Assembly (NCBI RefSeq): GCF_001612635.1
Contig: NZ_BDAV01000006.1
Coordinates: 620,001-684,000 of the forward strand
Reading direction: 5' to 3'
Source of the DNA: Nocardia africana NBRC 100379
GTDB lineage: Bacteria; Actinomycetota; Actinomycetes; Mycobacteriales; Mycobacteriaceae
DNA length: 64,000 bases
Part shown: positions 26,718 through 35,111 of the stretch, one piece after another
Layout: each line of letters starts with the position of its first letter
Numbering within the stretch: the first letter of the stretch is position 1
Made by a program: the position numbers and the translations under genes
The notes under the pieces: generated by a model
Database searches by the model: none
What the model was told of the DNA's origin: nothing
The model's input: the letters and a program-made list of their open reading frames with translations, nothing else

Positions 26718-27698
26718 TCAGAACCGGACGTCGTCGTCACCCGGGGTCGCCGCCGGCAGTGCGCCCGCGCTGCGGGGACGGACGGGAGCACCGATCGGGG
26801 CCAACGCCTTACCGACGACGCCGGCGGCATCGGATCCGATATCACGCAGATCGGCCAGGCCGGCACCGAGATCGACGCGGTCCTCGCCGATGCCGATGGT
26901 CAGCGCGATGAGTTCGCACACCGCCGCCGGATCGTCCAAGCGCAGCACCCGCTCTCCGAGCACTCCCCGCCAGTGCTCGAGAATCTCCGGGTCGGTGTAG
27001 TAATGGGACTGATTCGGCAGGATGTAGTACACATGCCACCGATCGGTCAGCTCGCGATAGATCGAGGGGACCGAAACGTCTTGTGGCACATCGTCACCGA
27101 TCACCCGGCGCACATGTGCGGCGGTGAGGCGCGATTTGTTCAGCTCGTCACCCACGATGAACAGATAACCCTTGCGTCCACGCTTGTCCCACGCGTCGGT
27201 GGCCGTGTGCCGAGCCATGAAATACGCGGCCAGCTCGTAACTTTCGGATTTCTGTCCGCCACCGCCGCCCTCGAGCAGAATCAGGCGCAACTGTTCGTCC
27301 ATCCGATTGTCGGATTCGAACTGCCCGATCTGCAGCGGCACCCGATCAGAGTCGGCGTCGCCGATTCCGCCGAACAGAATCTGCGGATCCTCGGCGTATC
27401 CCTTGCGCTGCAACAGCCCGTGCAGGGTAGCCAGCTTCTCCTGCATGATCCGCGGGACCCGCCCCATCGACCCGGTGACGTCGAACAGCACCGCGATCGG
27501 CAGCGAGGCGCCGTGCTCGGCGGAGTCGCGGGATTCGCGCACTCCGACGCCGAAGGGGTCGAGCTGCGGATGCGCGACCCATTCCGTATAGGGCTTGGCC
27601 CGCATGTCGGCGGTGTAGCCGAAGTCGTCGAGTCCGCGGGCGGCGCGGAAGGTGCGGGCGGCGTCGTAGGCGCTGTCGTCCCACTGTCCGTATCCCAT
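26718..27698 (-). CDS. vWA-domain protein
   Basis: A 326-residue protein, second in the four-gene operon. A conserved N-terminal extension (WDDSAYDAARTFRAARGLDDFGY, then FGVGVRESRDS) precedes a von Willebrand A domain with the metal-binding MIDAS start DVTGSM at residues 73-78 and a later acidic loop GDELNK. A long Gly run (LLEGGGGGQKSES) sits in the middle. The ATG follows GAAAGGACAG and is 5 bases from the stop of the pseudokinase gene, so the two are translationally linked. vWA domains bind partner proteins through a divalent metal. Its role here is unknown. Confidence 0.88.
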   Translation of the reverse strand: MGYGQWDDSAYDAARTFRAARGLDDFGYTADMRAKPYTEWVAHPQLDPFGVGVRESRDSAEHGASLPIAVLFDVTGSMGRVPRIMQEKLATLHGLLQRKGYAEDPQILFGGIGDADSDRVPLQIGQFESDNRMDEQLRLILLEGGGGGQKSESYELAAYFMARHTATDAWDKRGRKGYLFIVGDELNKSRLTAAHVRRVIGDDVPQDVSVPSIYRELTDRWHVYYILPNQSHYYTDPEILEHWRGVLGERVLRLDDPAAVCELIALTIGIGEDRVDLGAGLADLRDIGSDAAGVVGKALAPIGAPVRPRSAGALPAATPGDDDVRF

Positions 27699-27703
27699 GG
27701 TGA

Positions 27704-28723
27704 TCACTGTCCTTTCGGTAGTTCGAACGGCCGGAAGCGGCGGGCGCCGTACAGCCGGTCGAGCAGATCGTCGAATTCGTCGAGCAAGGTTCGGGCGTCG
27801 GGCCGCAGCCGCGGCGCGGAGTGCAGGCAGCCCTCGGCGAAGGCGCGCATCGGTGCGGGCGCGCGGTCGCCGAGCATGGTGAGCAGGAGCCGGTGGGCCA
27901 GATAGACATCGGTGCTGGGGCTGACCCCGCTGCCCGTTTCGGGCGGATGGTCGATCGAGGCCGGCGTGGCCGCCGGCACCCGCCCGGGCCGGGTCGCGAA
28001 CGACCAGCCGACCAGCACCACCCCGTGCAGACGGGGATGGATGAGCACGTTCTCCTCGGAGACCGCGGTGTGCACCCAATGCGCGGTCGCGGCACCGGCC
28101 AGGCAGCGCAGCAGCCGCCGGTGCATCCAGGCGTAGTCGCGCGGGTCGAGTCCTTGCGGATAGGCGGCGCGGACCTGGGCCAGCGTCACGAACTCGCCGG
28201 TCAGCGCGCCGAGCACGTTGATCGCACGCACCTCGCCGGATTCGGTGTCGGTGTGGTCGACGGTGTCGATCAGGCGCGGGTAGTACGGCGCCAGCCACTT
28301 GTGCTCCCCGGTCAGCGCGGCGATGTCCGTCAGCGCGTTTCGCTCGTTCGCCAGCAGCGAATTCGCGGTCTGCCGCCGTGCGACCTTCACCACGACGGCA
28401 GCCGAGTCGGTGCGGTACAGGTCCGCGACGGACCCGCGGGCGTGCAGGGCGCCGAGGCGATACCGCCCCCGCGTGCCACACACCTCGAATCGCTGATCCG
28501 CCACCAGCCAGCTGCGGTACAGCTCGCCGAGACGGACGAAGGCGGCGGTGGCCCGTTCGGCGTCGGTCGGGGAAACCCGGTCCGGATGCAGCACGGCGGC
28601 CAGCCGCAGATACGTCCGATGCGCGATGCGGCGAGCCACGGAATCCGTTGTCGCCGCGCCGAACAGGTCTTCCGGACGCCGCGCCTCCCGGAGTGCAGCC
28701 ACGGCTGCTCGCATTGTCGTCAT
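27704..28723 (-). CDS. J-domain protein fused to a protein-kinase-like (pseudokinase) domain
   Basis: A 339-residue first gene of the operon. Residues about 25-75 look like a J domain: helix HRTYLRLAAVL, then the HPD motif at 46-48, then a second helix. Residues about 85-325 have a kinase-like order: VVKVARR with Lys113, an NERNAL Glu127, and HTAVSEEN at 218-225 where HRDxxxxN is expected. The catalytic Asp is Ala220, and the DFG Asp is replaced (GWS, 239-241), so ATP phosphotransfer is unlikely. A J domain would recruit DnaK/Hsp70. The start codon lies inside a 31-bp palindrome, suggesting a leaderless message. Confidence 0.8.
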   Translation of the reverse strand: MTTMRAAVAALREARRPEDLFGAATTDSVARRIAHRTYLRLAAVLHPDRVSPTDAERATAAFVRLGELYRSWLVADQRFEVCGTRGRYRLGALHARGSVADLYRTDSAAVVVKVARRQTANSLLANERNALTDIAALTGEHKWLAPYYPRLIDTVDHTDTESGEVRAINVLGALTGEFVTLAQVRAAYPQGLDPRDYAWMHRRLLRCLAGAATAHWVHTAVSEENVLIHPRLHGVVLVGWSFATRPGRVPAATPASIDHPPETGSGVSPSTDVYLAHRLLLTMLGDRAPAPMRAFAEGCLHSAPRLRPDARTLLDEFDDLLDRLYGARRFRPFELPKGQ

Positions 28724-28751
28724 ACTTTTAGTCTATATGACTAAAAGTATG
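28721..28751. promoter_or_regulatory. 31-bp operator over the start of the J-domain/vWA/PurA-like/Nudix operon
   Basis: CATACTTTTAGTC (28721-28733) and GACTAAAAGTATG (28739-28751) are perfect 13-bp arms around TATAT. On the minus strand a -10-like TAGACT ends 6 bases before the ATG of the first gene. The ATG itself is part of the palindrome, so transcription probably starts at or next to the start codon. A repressor bound here would block both promoter and start. The operon-encoded Nudix protein is the natural candidate. Confidence 0.75.
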
Positions 28752-28965
28752 CGGCCCAGACTTCTGGGCGAACTTTTTGTCGCAAAGACTAGAACTGGCG
28801 ACGGACGCCCGACGGCCGCCACCGATCAGCCAATTCCCGGGCGTTCGCGCGCACCGACCGCCGTCTCGACCGGCCCGACTGTGACCGATGACACGTCTCG
28901 GTGCGGGGGTGGAGTTCACGCAATTCACATGGCACGCCACACGGTGGGTCAGCCATGATGGGGGT

Positions 28966-30309
28966 GTGTCTGAGATTGTGCGCCGTAGCTCATCCCGCAA
29001 CGCCAAGTTGGCGAAGATTCCACTCGGTATCGCGGGACGCGCCGCTGTGGGCTTCGGCCGCAAACTCGCCGGCGGCGACAAGGGCGAGATCAATGCCGAG
29101 TTGAATCAGAGAGCCGCCGAGCAGATTTTCTCGGTTCTCGGCGAGCTCAAAGGCGGCGCAATGAAATTCGGCCAGGCGCTGTCGGTGATGGAGGCCGCCG
29201 TCCCCGAGGAGTTCGGCGAGCACTATCGCGAGGCATTGACCAAACTGCAGGCCGCCGCCCCGCCGCTGCCTGCCGCCACGGTGCACCGGGTGCTGGACCA
29301 GCAACTGGGCACGGCCTGGCGCAAGCGTTTCCGCTCCTTCGACGACGCCCCCACCGCCTCGGCCAGCATCGGACAGGTACACAAGGCCGAATGGTCCGAC
29401 GGCCGCGCGGTGGCGGTGAAGGTCCAGTACCCCGGCGCCGACGAGGCGCTGCGCGCGGACCTCAAGACACTCAATCGGATGGCCGGCATGATCGGGGCCG
29501 TCGTCCCCGGCGCCGACGTCAAACCCATCCTCGCCGAGATCACCGAACGCACCGAGGAAGAGCTCGACTATCGCACCGAGGCCGCCAACCAGCGCCGTTT
29601 CGCCAAGGCCTTCGACGGCCACCCGCGGTTCCTGGTCCCCAAGGTGGTGGCCGGGGCACCGAAGGTGATCGTCACCGAATGGCTCGACGGCACCGCGGTC
29701 TCCGCGATCATCAAGCGCGGCCAGGAGGATCCGGCGGGCACGGTCGAGCTGCGCAACCGCGTGGCAACGCTGATGGGTGAATTCCACTTCTCCTCCCCCG
29801 CCCTGGCCGGACTGCTGCACGCCGACCCGCACCCCGGCAATTTCATGATGCTCGACGACGGCCGGTTGGCGGTGCTCGATTTCGGCGCCTGCGCACCCCT
29901 GCCCGACGGGTTCCCGCCCGTGCTGGGCCAGATGGTGGCGATGGCGGTCGAGGATCGGTTCGAGGAACTGACCGAGCTGATGTACAGCCACGGCTGGGTG
30001 ATCCCCGGCCGCACCGTCACGCACGCCGAGATCGCCGACTATCTGCGCCCGTTCACCGATCCCATCCGCGAGGATTCGTTCCACTTCACCCGCAAGTGGA
30101 TGCAGCGCGTGGCGGGCAAGGCCACCGACGTGAGCCGCCCGGAGATGAAAACGGGTATGTCGCTGCAACTTCCGGCCGAACACATCATGGTGTTCCGGGT
30201 GCTGATGGGGTCGATCGGCATCTGCGCACAGCTCGACGCCGAGGTGCCGTTCATGAAGCTGATGCACGACTGGGTGCCCGGCTACGCCGAATACCGAAGC
30301 GCCAGCTGA
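28966..30309 (+). CDS. ABC1/AarF-type (UbiB) kinase-like protein (Rv3197-like)
   Basis: A 447-residue ABC1-family atypical kinase, the length I recall for the mycobacterial homologue. The family motifs appear in order: KxGQ near the N-terminus (GGAMKFGQALSVMEAAVP), Ala-rich loop (PTASASIGQVHKAEW), VAVKVQYPG with the ATP-binding Lys, EELDYRTEAANQ, HADPHPGNF catalytic loop and DFGA. UbiB-type proteins are ATPases linked to lipid or quinone metabolism. A GTG start (VSEIVRRSSSRNAKLAKIP) was chosen by similarity to that homologue. It is followed by a strong terminator, then convergent whiB7. Confidence 0.93.
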   Translation: MSEIVRRSSSRNAKLAKIPLGIAGRAAVGFGRKLAGGDKGEINAELNQRAAEQIFSVLGELKGGAMKFGQALSVMEAAVPEEFGEHYREALTKLQAAAPPLPAATVHRVLDQQLGTAWRKRFRSFDDAPTASASIGQVHKAEWSDGRAVAVKVQYPGADEALRADLKTLNRMAGMIGAVVPGADVKPILAEITERTEEELDYRTEAANQRRFAKAFDGHPRFLVPKVVAGAPKVIVTEWLDGTAVSAIIKRGQEDPAGTVELRNRVATLMGEFHFSSPALAGLLHADPHPGNFMMLDDGRLAVLDFGACAPLPDGFPPVLGQMVAMAVEDRFEELTELMYSHGWVIPGRTVTHAEIADYLRPFTDPIREDSFHFTRKWMQRVAGKATDVSRPEMKTGMSLQLPAEHIMVFRVLMGSIGICAQLDAEVPFMKLMHDWVPGYAEYRSAS

Positions 30310-30333
30310 TCGTTCACCCACCCCGAATATGGG

Positions 30334-30369
30334 ACGAGCCCCGCATCCGACATGAGATGCGGGGCTCGT
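30334..30369. terminator. Bidirectional terminator between ABC1 kinase and whiB7
   Basis: A 14-bp perfect stem (ACGAGCCCCGCATC at 30334-30347 with its complement at 30356-30369) has an 8-base loop. It lies between two convergent genes. Confidence 0.88.
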
Positions 30370-30424
30370 TCGTGTTCCCAGATGTGGCCGAGGCGGATCC
30401 GCGCTCGGCCCGAACCGGCGCCGA

Positions 30425-30736
30425 TCACGCCAGTGCGACCTTACGCGGGCGGCCGCGCGGCCGCTTGCGGGCGATCACGACGCCCTGTTCGAAGATCTCG
30501 CCGCCCCAGACACCCCAGGGCTCGGCGCGATCCAGGGCAGCCGCGAGGCAGCCCTTGCGGATGGGGCAGGAAGCGCACAGTGCCTTGGCCTCTTCCAGCT
30601 GGGTCGGGCTTTCGGCGAACCACAGGTCCGGGTCACCGACTCGGCAGGGCAGGGCGAGCGCGACACCGCGGGTGCGGGCCGGCCTCGAGGCCTGGGTCGA
30701 TCGGCATGTCGCGCGAGTAGCGGTCGCGGTGGACAC
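30425..30736 (-). CDS. whiB7: WhiB7-type redox-sensitive transcriptional activator
   Basis: A 103-residue WhiB protein. The iron-sulphur ligands are Cys31, Cys54, Cys57 and Cys63. The WhiB turn GVWGG is at 75-79, and an AT-hook RGRPRK at 94-99 is diagnostic for WhiB7. WhiB7 binds the housekeeping sigma factor and activates intrinsic resistance genes when translation is inhibited. The GTG start was chosen because GAAGGAG lies 6 bases upstream, and the product then fits the family length. A leader of over 500 bases with an upstream ORF, a terminator-like hairpin and a WhiB7-type promoter precedes it, downstream of uvrD2 as in mycobacteria. Confidence 0.95.
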   Translation of the reverse strand: MSTATATRATCRSTQASRPARTRGVALALPCRVGDPDLWFAESPTQLEEAKALCASCPIRKGCLAAALDRAEPWGVWGGEIFEQGVVIARKRPRGRPRKVALA

Positions 30737-30779
30737 GTCTTGCTCCTTCAGCTCGTGCAGCGGTGGTTTCGTTGTCTTC

Positions 30780-30853
30780 CGCGAAACCGGTGCCGATGGC
30801 TGGAGGCCGAAAAGAACTATGGCCACGGTTTCGCGTCGGGCGATCCGTGGCCA
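30780..30853 (-). promoter_or_regulatory. whiB7 leader attenuator with mutually exclusive hairpins
   Basis: On the minus strand a 9-bp perfect stem (30845-30853 with 30820-30828) is followed by a T-rich stretch (complement of 30808-30819), the layout of an intrinsic terminator about 80 bases before whiB7. Bases 30826-30835 overlap the second arm and can instead pair for 10 bp with 30780-30789. The two hairpins exclude each other, as expected for attenuation. Confidence 0.6.
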
Positions 30854-30873
30854 GGAGGCTGTGGTAGTGAGTG

Positions 30874-31203
30874 CTACCTGAACCGACTTCGATGTCGGTT
30901 ACTGATCACGGTCGCTGGGTGTGCGTTGCGGAGGCGGGCTGCCTGCAGATTCGCCGTCATACGATCGGCTTCGACTGCGAAGGCGTGGGCTGCGCCGGTG
31001 TGGAAACCGACGTGTGCCGGGTGCCAACCCCACTCGGACTTGTCTGCGGCAATTGCATATGCGGATGCTTGCGGTCGAGCACCGCTAATGCTTGCGACAG
31101 ACAGACCGGTCCCCTGCAAGGCGAGGACCCCCCGGGAGGCGGACACGACAGAAACCACCGGTGCCACAACGCTTCTCGAAGCGAGAGTCACGATGCTGTT
31201 CAT
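30874..31203 (-). CDS. Upstream ORF in the whiB7 leader
   Basis: A 109-codon ORF with a very strong ribosome-binding site (AGGAGGGAGGT, 7 bases before the ATG). It ends 21 bases before the first arm of the terminator-like hairpin. The peptide starts MNSIVTLASRSVVAPVV and has no recognisable domain. whiB7/wblC genes are known to be controlled by translated leader ORFs: slowed translation by antibiotics prevents premature termination. Its length is greater than I expect for such leaders, so only the first part may matter. Confidence 0.6.
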   Translation of the reverse strand: MNSIVTLASRSVVAPVVSVVSASRGVLALQGTGLSVASISGARPQASAYAIAADKSEWGWHPAHVGFHTGAAHAFAVEADRMTANLQAARLRNAHPATVISNRHRSRFR

Positions 31204-31279
31204 TTTGTCTACCTCCCTCCTACTCGTTATCCGACTGATCACTGTGCGCGCCGGAATGCCCTCCCAGCGCGTGATCACC

Positions 31280-31318
31280 ACCCTACGGGTGCGATACACA
31301 ACCGCACAACCTATTTTT
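31280..31318 (-). promoter_or_regulatory. WhiB7-type autoregulated promoter
   Basis: Read on the minus strand: AAAAAT (complement of 31313-31318), then 3 bases, then -35 TTGTGC (31304-31309), 18 bases, and -10 TAGGGT (31280-31285). A short AT-rich block just upstream of the -35 is the known binding site for the WhiB7 AT-hook. Transcription would start near 31273, giving a leader of about 535 bases. Confidence 0.65.
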
Positions 31319-31355
31319 CACCTGCGGTTTCGTCACTCCGGCAGCCCTCGTCGAA

Positions 31356-33509
31356 TCACCGGTTGCGCACCCGTGATCGCACGATCGCCAACAGCTCCGG
31401 GCCGAACTGCTGCGACTTCTGCTGTCCGATGCCCGGAATCGCGGCGAGCGCATCCTCGTCCATCGGCACCTGTTCCGCGATCGCGGTCAGCGTTTTGACG
31501 CTCATCACCGCGAACGGCTTGATCTGCAACTCCTCGGCCCGCTGCCGCCGCCACTCCTGCAGCGCGCCGAGCAGTTCGGTGTCGACCTCGGCCGGGCAGC
31601 CCGAACATCGCCCGAGCAGCGTGTCGGTGGAATTGAGCAGGGAACGCCCGCACACCCGGCAGACCGGCAACCGGCGGCTGCGGCCACCCCGAGCACCGGC
31701 CTGCTGAGCGACCATCGACGCCGGGGAATCCTCCGGCACCAGCCCGGTGAGAAATCGGCTGCGCCGCCGGTTGCGGCGCCGCCCGTCGGCACGCGACATC
31801 GCCCACGACAACCGCAGATGTTCACGCGCGCGGGTCACGCCCACGTAGAGCAACCGCCGTTCCTCCTCCAGCGCGGCCTCGTCGGTCACCGCGCCGCCCT
31901 CACCCAGCACGTGGGCGATGGGCAGGGTGCCGTCGGTGAGGCCGACCAGGAAGACCGCATCCCATTCCAGCCCCTTCGCCGCGTGCAGCGAGGCGAGGGT
32001 CACACCCTGCACGGTCGGGGGGTGGCGGGCCTCGGCACGGGCGGCCAATTCCCGCAGCAGTCCGGCGAATTCGAGGCCGGGATCGTGGGCGGCGAGCTCC
32101 TCGGTGAGCTGTACCAGTGCCACCAGCGACGACCAGCGCTCGCGGGCCTGCGCACCGGCCGGCTCCTCCGCGGTGAGCCCGAGCCGGGCCAGGACCGCGC
32201 GCACGAGCGTCACGACCTCGGAGCCGCGGGCCACGGGCAGATCGTCGCGGGCTCCGGCCTGCCGCAGCGCCTGCACCGCTTGGCGAACCTCGGACCGCTG
32301 GAAGAACCCCTCGCCGCCGCGAACCTGGTAGGGAATGCCCGCCTCGGTCAGCGCCTGTTCGTACACCTCGGACTGGGCGTTGATGCGATACAGCACGGCG
32401 ATCTCGGCGGCCGGCACACCCCGCCCGAGCAGACCGGCGATGCCCTTGGCGACGGCGGCGGCCTCGGCGACCTCGTCGTCGTACTCGGCGAAGGACGGTT
32501 CCGGCCCGTCGGCGCGCTGCCCGACCAACTGCAGACGGGTCCCCGCGATGCGGCCGCGCGCGGCGCCGATCACGCGATTGGCCAGCGACACCACCTGCGG
32601 CGTCGATCGGTAGTCCCGTTCCAGCCGGACGACGGTGGCGTCGGGGAACCGCCGGGAGAAATCGAGCAGATAGGCCGGGCTGGCGCCGGTGAACGAGTAG
32701 ATCGTCTGGTTGGCGTCGCCGACCACGGTCAGGTCGTCGCGATCGCCGAGCCACGCGTCGAGAACGCGCTGCTGCAGCGGGGTCACGTCCTGGTATTCGT
32801 CGACGACGAAGCATCGGTAGCGGCCGCGGAATTCCTCGGCCACGGCCGGATAGTCCTCGAGCGCGGCGGCGGTGTGCAGCAGCAGGTCGTCGAAATCGAG
32901 CAGCAGGCCGTCCGGGGTGTTCTTCAACGTCTCGTAGCCGGTGTAGACGGCCGCGATCTTGTCCGCCTGATACGGAATGTCGCGGTGGTGGCGCTGGGCG
33001 GCGCCGGGGTAGTCCTCCGGCGCGATGAGCGAGGCCTTCGCCCACTCGATCTCCCCCGCCAGATCACGCACATTCTCCGTCGCGGTCGGCAGGCCGGCGC
33101 GCTGGGCGGCCTGGGCGACGACCGCGAACTTGGAGTCGATGAGTTTCCACGGCACGTCGCCGACGATCTGCGGCCAGAAGTACTTCAGCTGCCGCAGCGC
33201 CGCGGCGTGGAAGGTGCGCGCCTGGACGGTGTGCGCCTCGCCACCGAGGCCGAGCGCACGCAACCGAGACCGCAGCTCACCGGCCGCCCGGGCCGTGAAG
33301 GTCACCGCCAGCACCTGATCGGCACGCACATGCCCGGCCGAGACCAGATGGGCGATGCGATGGGTGATGGTCCGGGTCTTGCCGGTGCCGGCGCCCGCGA
33401 TCACACACACCGGCCCACGCGGCGCCCGCACCGCGGCTGCCTGCTCCGGGTCGAGCCCGTCGAGCCGCAGGCTGGTCGATGAGGTCGGGACAAGCACGCG
33501 CTCCATCAT
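31356..33509 (-). CDS. uvrD2: ATP-dependent DNA helicase UvrD2
   Basis: A 717-residue SF1 helicase. Walker A is GAGTGKTRT, Walker B is VVDEYQD, and motif III/IV regions [10 protein letters not shown] and RLERDYRST follow. C-terminal to the helicase core are a four-Cys zinc-binding patch (CRVC...CSGC) and an HRDC domain (ending [18 protein letters not shown]), the arrangement of mycobacterial UvrD2, an essential 3'-5' helicase. The start is ambiguous: ATGs at 33527, 33509 and 33506 are all near, none with a strong ribosome-binding site. It lies upstream of whiB7 on the same strand. Confidence 0.95.
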   Translation of the reverse strand: MMERVLVPTSSTSLRLDGLDPEQAAAVRAPRGPVCVIAGAGTGKTRTITHRIAHLVSAGHVRADQVLAVTFTARAAGELRSRLRALGLGGEAHTVQARTFHAAALRQLKYFWPQIVGDVPWKLIDSKFAVVAQAAQRAGLPTATENVRDLAGEIEWAKASLIAPEDYPGAAQRHHRDIPYQADKIAAVYTGYETLKNTPDGLLLDFDDLLLHTAAALEDYPAVAEEFRGRYRCFVVDEYQDVTPLQQRVLDAWLGDRDDLTVVGDANQTIYSFTGASPAYLLDFSRRFPDATVVRLERDYRSTPQVVSLANRVIGAARGRIAGTRLQLVGQRADGPEPSFAEYDDEVAEAAAVAKGIAGLLGRGVPAAEIAVLYRINAQSEVYEQALTEAGIPYQVRGGEGFFQRSEVRQAVQALRQAGARDDLPVARGSEVVTLVRAVLARLGLTAEEPAGAQARERWSSLVALVQLTEELAAHDPGLEFAGLLRELAARAEARHPPTVQGVTLASLHAAKGLEWDAVFLVGLTDGTLPIAHVLGEGGAVTDEAALEEERRLLYVGVTRAREHLRLSWAMSRADGRRRNRRRSRFLTGLVPEDSPASMVAQQAGARGGRSRRLPVCRVCGRSLLNSTDTLLGRCSGCPAEVDTELLGALQEWRRQRAEELQIKPFAVMSVKTLTAIAEQVPMDEDALAAIPGIGQQKSQQFGPELLAIVRSRVRNR

Positions 33510-33610
33510 GACAGGCACCACCGACATACGCGCCGCCGCGACGACGCCCCCACCTGCCAGGCGCCGCGGGTACGTACCCGTCCTGTGCGCGGCCGGGGGG
33601 CGACCGGCGC

Positions 33611-34081
33611 TCAGCTCCGCGCGTCCCGCAGCGTCCGCAACGATGCGGCGAAGTCGGCGGTCCGGGCGTGCAACGGCCCGAAGAACGCCCGGTCGCAGTC
33701 CTCCACCGCGACGATCGCGCGATTCACCAGTGCCACACCGGCTTTCGTCGGGACCAGAGACTTCGCGCGCCGATCCTGCGGATGCTCCCGACGCTCGATC
33801 AGGCCCTTCTTCTCCAGAGCGCGCAACACCTGGGACGTCATCATCGGATCGGTGGCGGCATGGGCGGCGAGATCGCGCTGCGTGATCGGGGTACCGGCAT
33901 CCGACCCGCCGAACCAGGTCAGCGCGGCCAGAAGGACGAACTGCACGTGGGTGAGATCGAACGGGGCCAGCGCCGCGCGCACCGCCGCCTGCCACCGGTT
34001 GGTCACCTGCCACAGCAACAGGCCGGGGCTTTCGTCGGCGCTGCCGAATTCCGTTCGCAGGGTACGGGCTTCCTCGCTCAC
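33611..34081 (-). CDS. MarR-family transcriptional regulator
   Basis: A 156-residue MarR protein with the winged-helix core ([46 protein letters not shown]) placed at residues about 67-110. The GTG start overlaps the stop of the upstream EVE gene by 4 bases, indicating translational coupling. It is the last gene of an SRPBCC-EVE-MarR operon and probably represses that operon through the palindrome at 35015-35032. Confidence 0.93.
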   Translation of the reverse strand: MSEEARTLRTEFGSADESPGLLLWQVTNRWQAAVRAALAPFDLTHVQFVLLAALTWFGGSDAGTPITQRDLAAHAATDPMMTSQVLRALEKKGLIERREHPQDRRAKSLVPTKAGVALVNRAIVAVEDCDRAFFGPLHARTADFAASLRTLRDARS

Positions 34082-34530
34082 CGGGCGGCCGCCGGCATCT
34101 CACCCGCGTCCTCTCCCAGCATGGCCCGGGAGATGACCTCGAAGTCGTGCGCGCTCAGTTCCACCACACCGCGCCGCAGCACGATGCCCCAGTTGGGGAC
34201 GCTGGTGAGATCGAGGTCACCGCGCACGGTGTCGATCGCGACATCGCGCGCGTCCGGCCGGTAGTTCACCGCGCGCCGCCACGGCCGGAAGCAGCCGCCC
34301 CGATCGTCCGCCTGCCACACGGGCCGATCGTCGATGGTGCCGATCGCGGTGAACGACTTCACCGGATCTCCTTCCCGCATACCGGTTCTGGGCGAGTAGT
34401 AGACGAGCCCGTCACCCGGTCGCATCCGTTCGACCGCGGCACGTTTGCCGTGATTGGCCTGCGCGATGCCGAGCGCCACCCCGCGACGCACGTGATCGCG
34501 GGAGACGACGGCCAGCCAGTACTTGTTCAT
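34078..34530 (-). CDS. EVE-domain protein (UPF0310)
   Basis: A 150-residue EVE-domain protein of the UPF0310 type, starting [11 protein letters not shown] with the conserved [13 protein letters not shown] region and the [10 protein letters not shown] stretch. EVE domains share the PUA-like fold and bind modified bases or, in some proteins, RNA. The ATG follows GGAGGAC. It is 41 bases downstream of the SRPBCC gene and overlaps MarR. Restriction-linked EVE proteins are known, but no nuclease is nearby. Confidence 0.9.
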   Translation of the reverse strand: MNKYWLAVVSRDHVRRGVALGIAQANHGKRAAVERMRPGDGLVYYSPRTGMREGDPVKSFTAIGTIDDRPVWQADDRGGCFRPWRRAVNYRPDARDVAIDTVRGDLDLTSVPNWGIVLRRGVVELSAHDFEVISRAMLGEDAGEMPAAAR

Positions 34531-34545
34531 GATGTCCTCCTCGAA

Positions 34546-34589
34546 CGATTCAGTGGGTGCCGGGAACCGATTCAGCGGGTGCCCGGCAC
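34546..34589. repeat. 22-bp tandem duplication at the SRPBCC 3' end
   Basis: CGATTCAGTGGGTGCCGGGAAC (34546-34567) is followed by a near copy at 34568-34589. The second copy contains the stop codon of the SRPBCC gene (34572-34574) and its last codons. The first copy lies in the gap before the EVE gene. Confidence 0.75.
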
Positions 34590-35009
34590 GGCCCGGCGCG
34601 CCTCGGCCGTCTCGACCAGCGCCGCCAGGTCACGATGGACGGAATCGGCCAGTCCGCCGCCCATCAGCGTGGACCACAGCCGGCGCAGCGGGCCGGTCAT
34701 CGAGATGGTCACCGACACCTCGGTGCCCGCGGCCGTCTCCACCACGCGATGAGCGAAGATCAGCCGCGCACCGAACAGCCGGGAGACGTCGACGAACTCG
34801 TCGCCGGTCAGCTTCTCGATCACGAACCCGACCTTCGGGCCTCCCTTCGGTTTCAAGGTGCCCGTGGCCCCCTCGACGAAGGGGCCGTCCAGCCGGACCC
34901 ACTCGGTGTCGGCATTCCATTCCGGCCAGGTGGCCATATCCGCCCAGACCGCGAAGAAGTCGGCGGGTGCGGCGGCGGATACGGCGTGAGCTGCGGCGAT
35001 CTGCGTCAT
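34572..35009 (-). CDS. SRPBCC family (polyketide cyclase-like) protein
   Basis: A 145-residue START/SRPBCC-fold protein: AHAVSAAAPADFFAVWADMATWPEWN at the start, a beta-sheet core, and the long C-terminal helix HRDLAALVETAEARRAV. These proteins bind hydrophobic ligands in a central cavity. It is the first gene of the SRPBCC-EVE-MarR operon. A near-palindromic site lies a few bases before the ATG, so the transcript is short-leadered or leaderless. Confidence 0.87.
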   Translation of the reverse strand: MTQIAAAHAVSAAAPADFFAVWADMATWPEWNADTEWVRLDGPFVEGATGTLKPKGGPKVGFVIEKLTGDEFVDVSRLFGARLIFAHRVVETAAGTEVSVTISMTGPLRRLWSTLMGGGLADSVHRDLAALVETAEARRAVPGTR

Positions 35010-35014
35010 TCATT

Positions 35015-35032
35015 TAGTATGCGCGCTTACTA
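35015..35032. promoter_or_regulatory. MarR-type operator of the SRPBCC-EVE-MarR operon
   Basis: TAGTAT-GCGCGC-TTACTA (18 bp) is palindromic apart from one pair. It sits 6 bases before the start codon of the first gene and overlaps where its promoter must be. MarR repressors bind such 16-20-bp palindromes. Confidence 0.55.
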
Positions 35033-35111
35033 TCTGTGTGGCAAGTCCCCTCCGGCGGACATCACAGCCAGCTATGGGAACACGAAAAACCGATTCGATG
35101 TTCAATCAGGC

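Noticed and set aside
23469..27905. A 1478-codon open frame on the plus strand across the pseudokinase operon
   Set aside because: It lies opposite genes with clear motifs, is Arg/Gly/Pro-rich as expected from a high-GC antisense frame, and has no recognisable domain.
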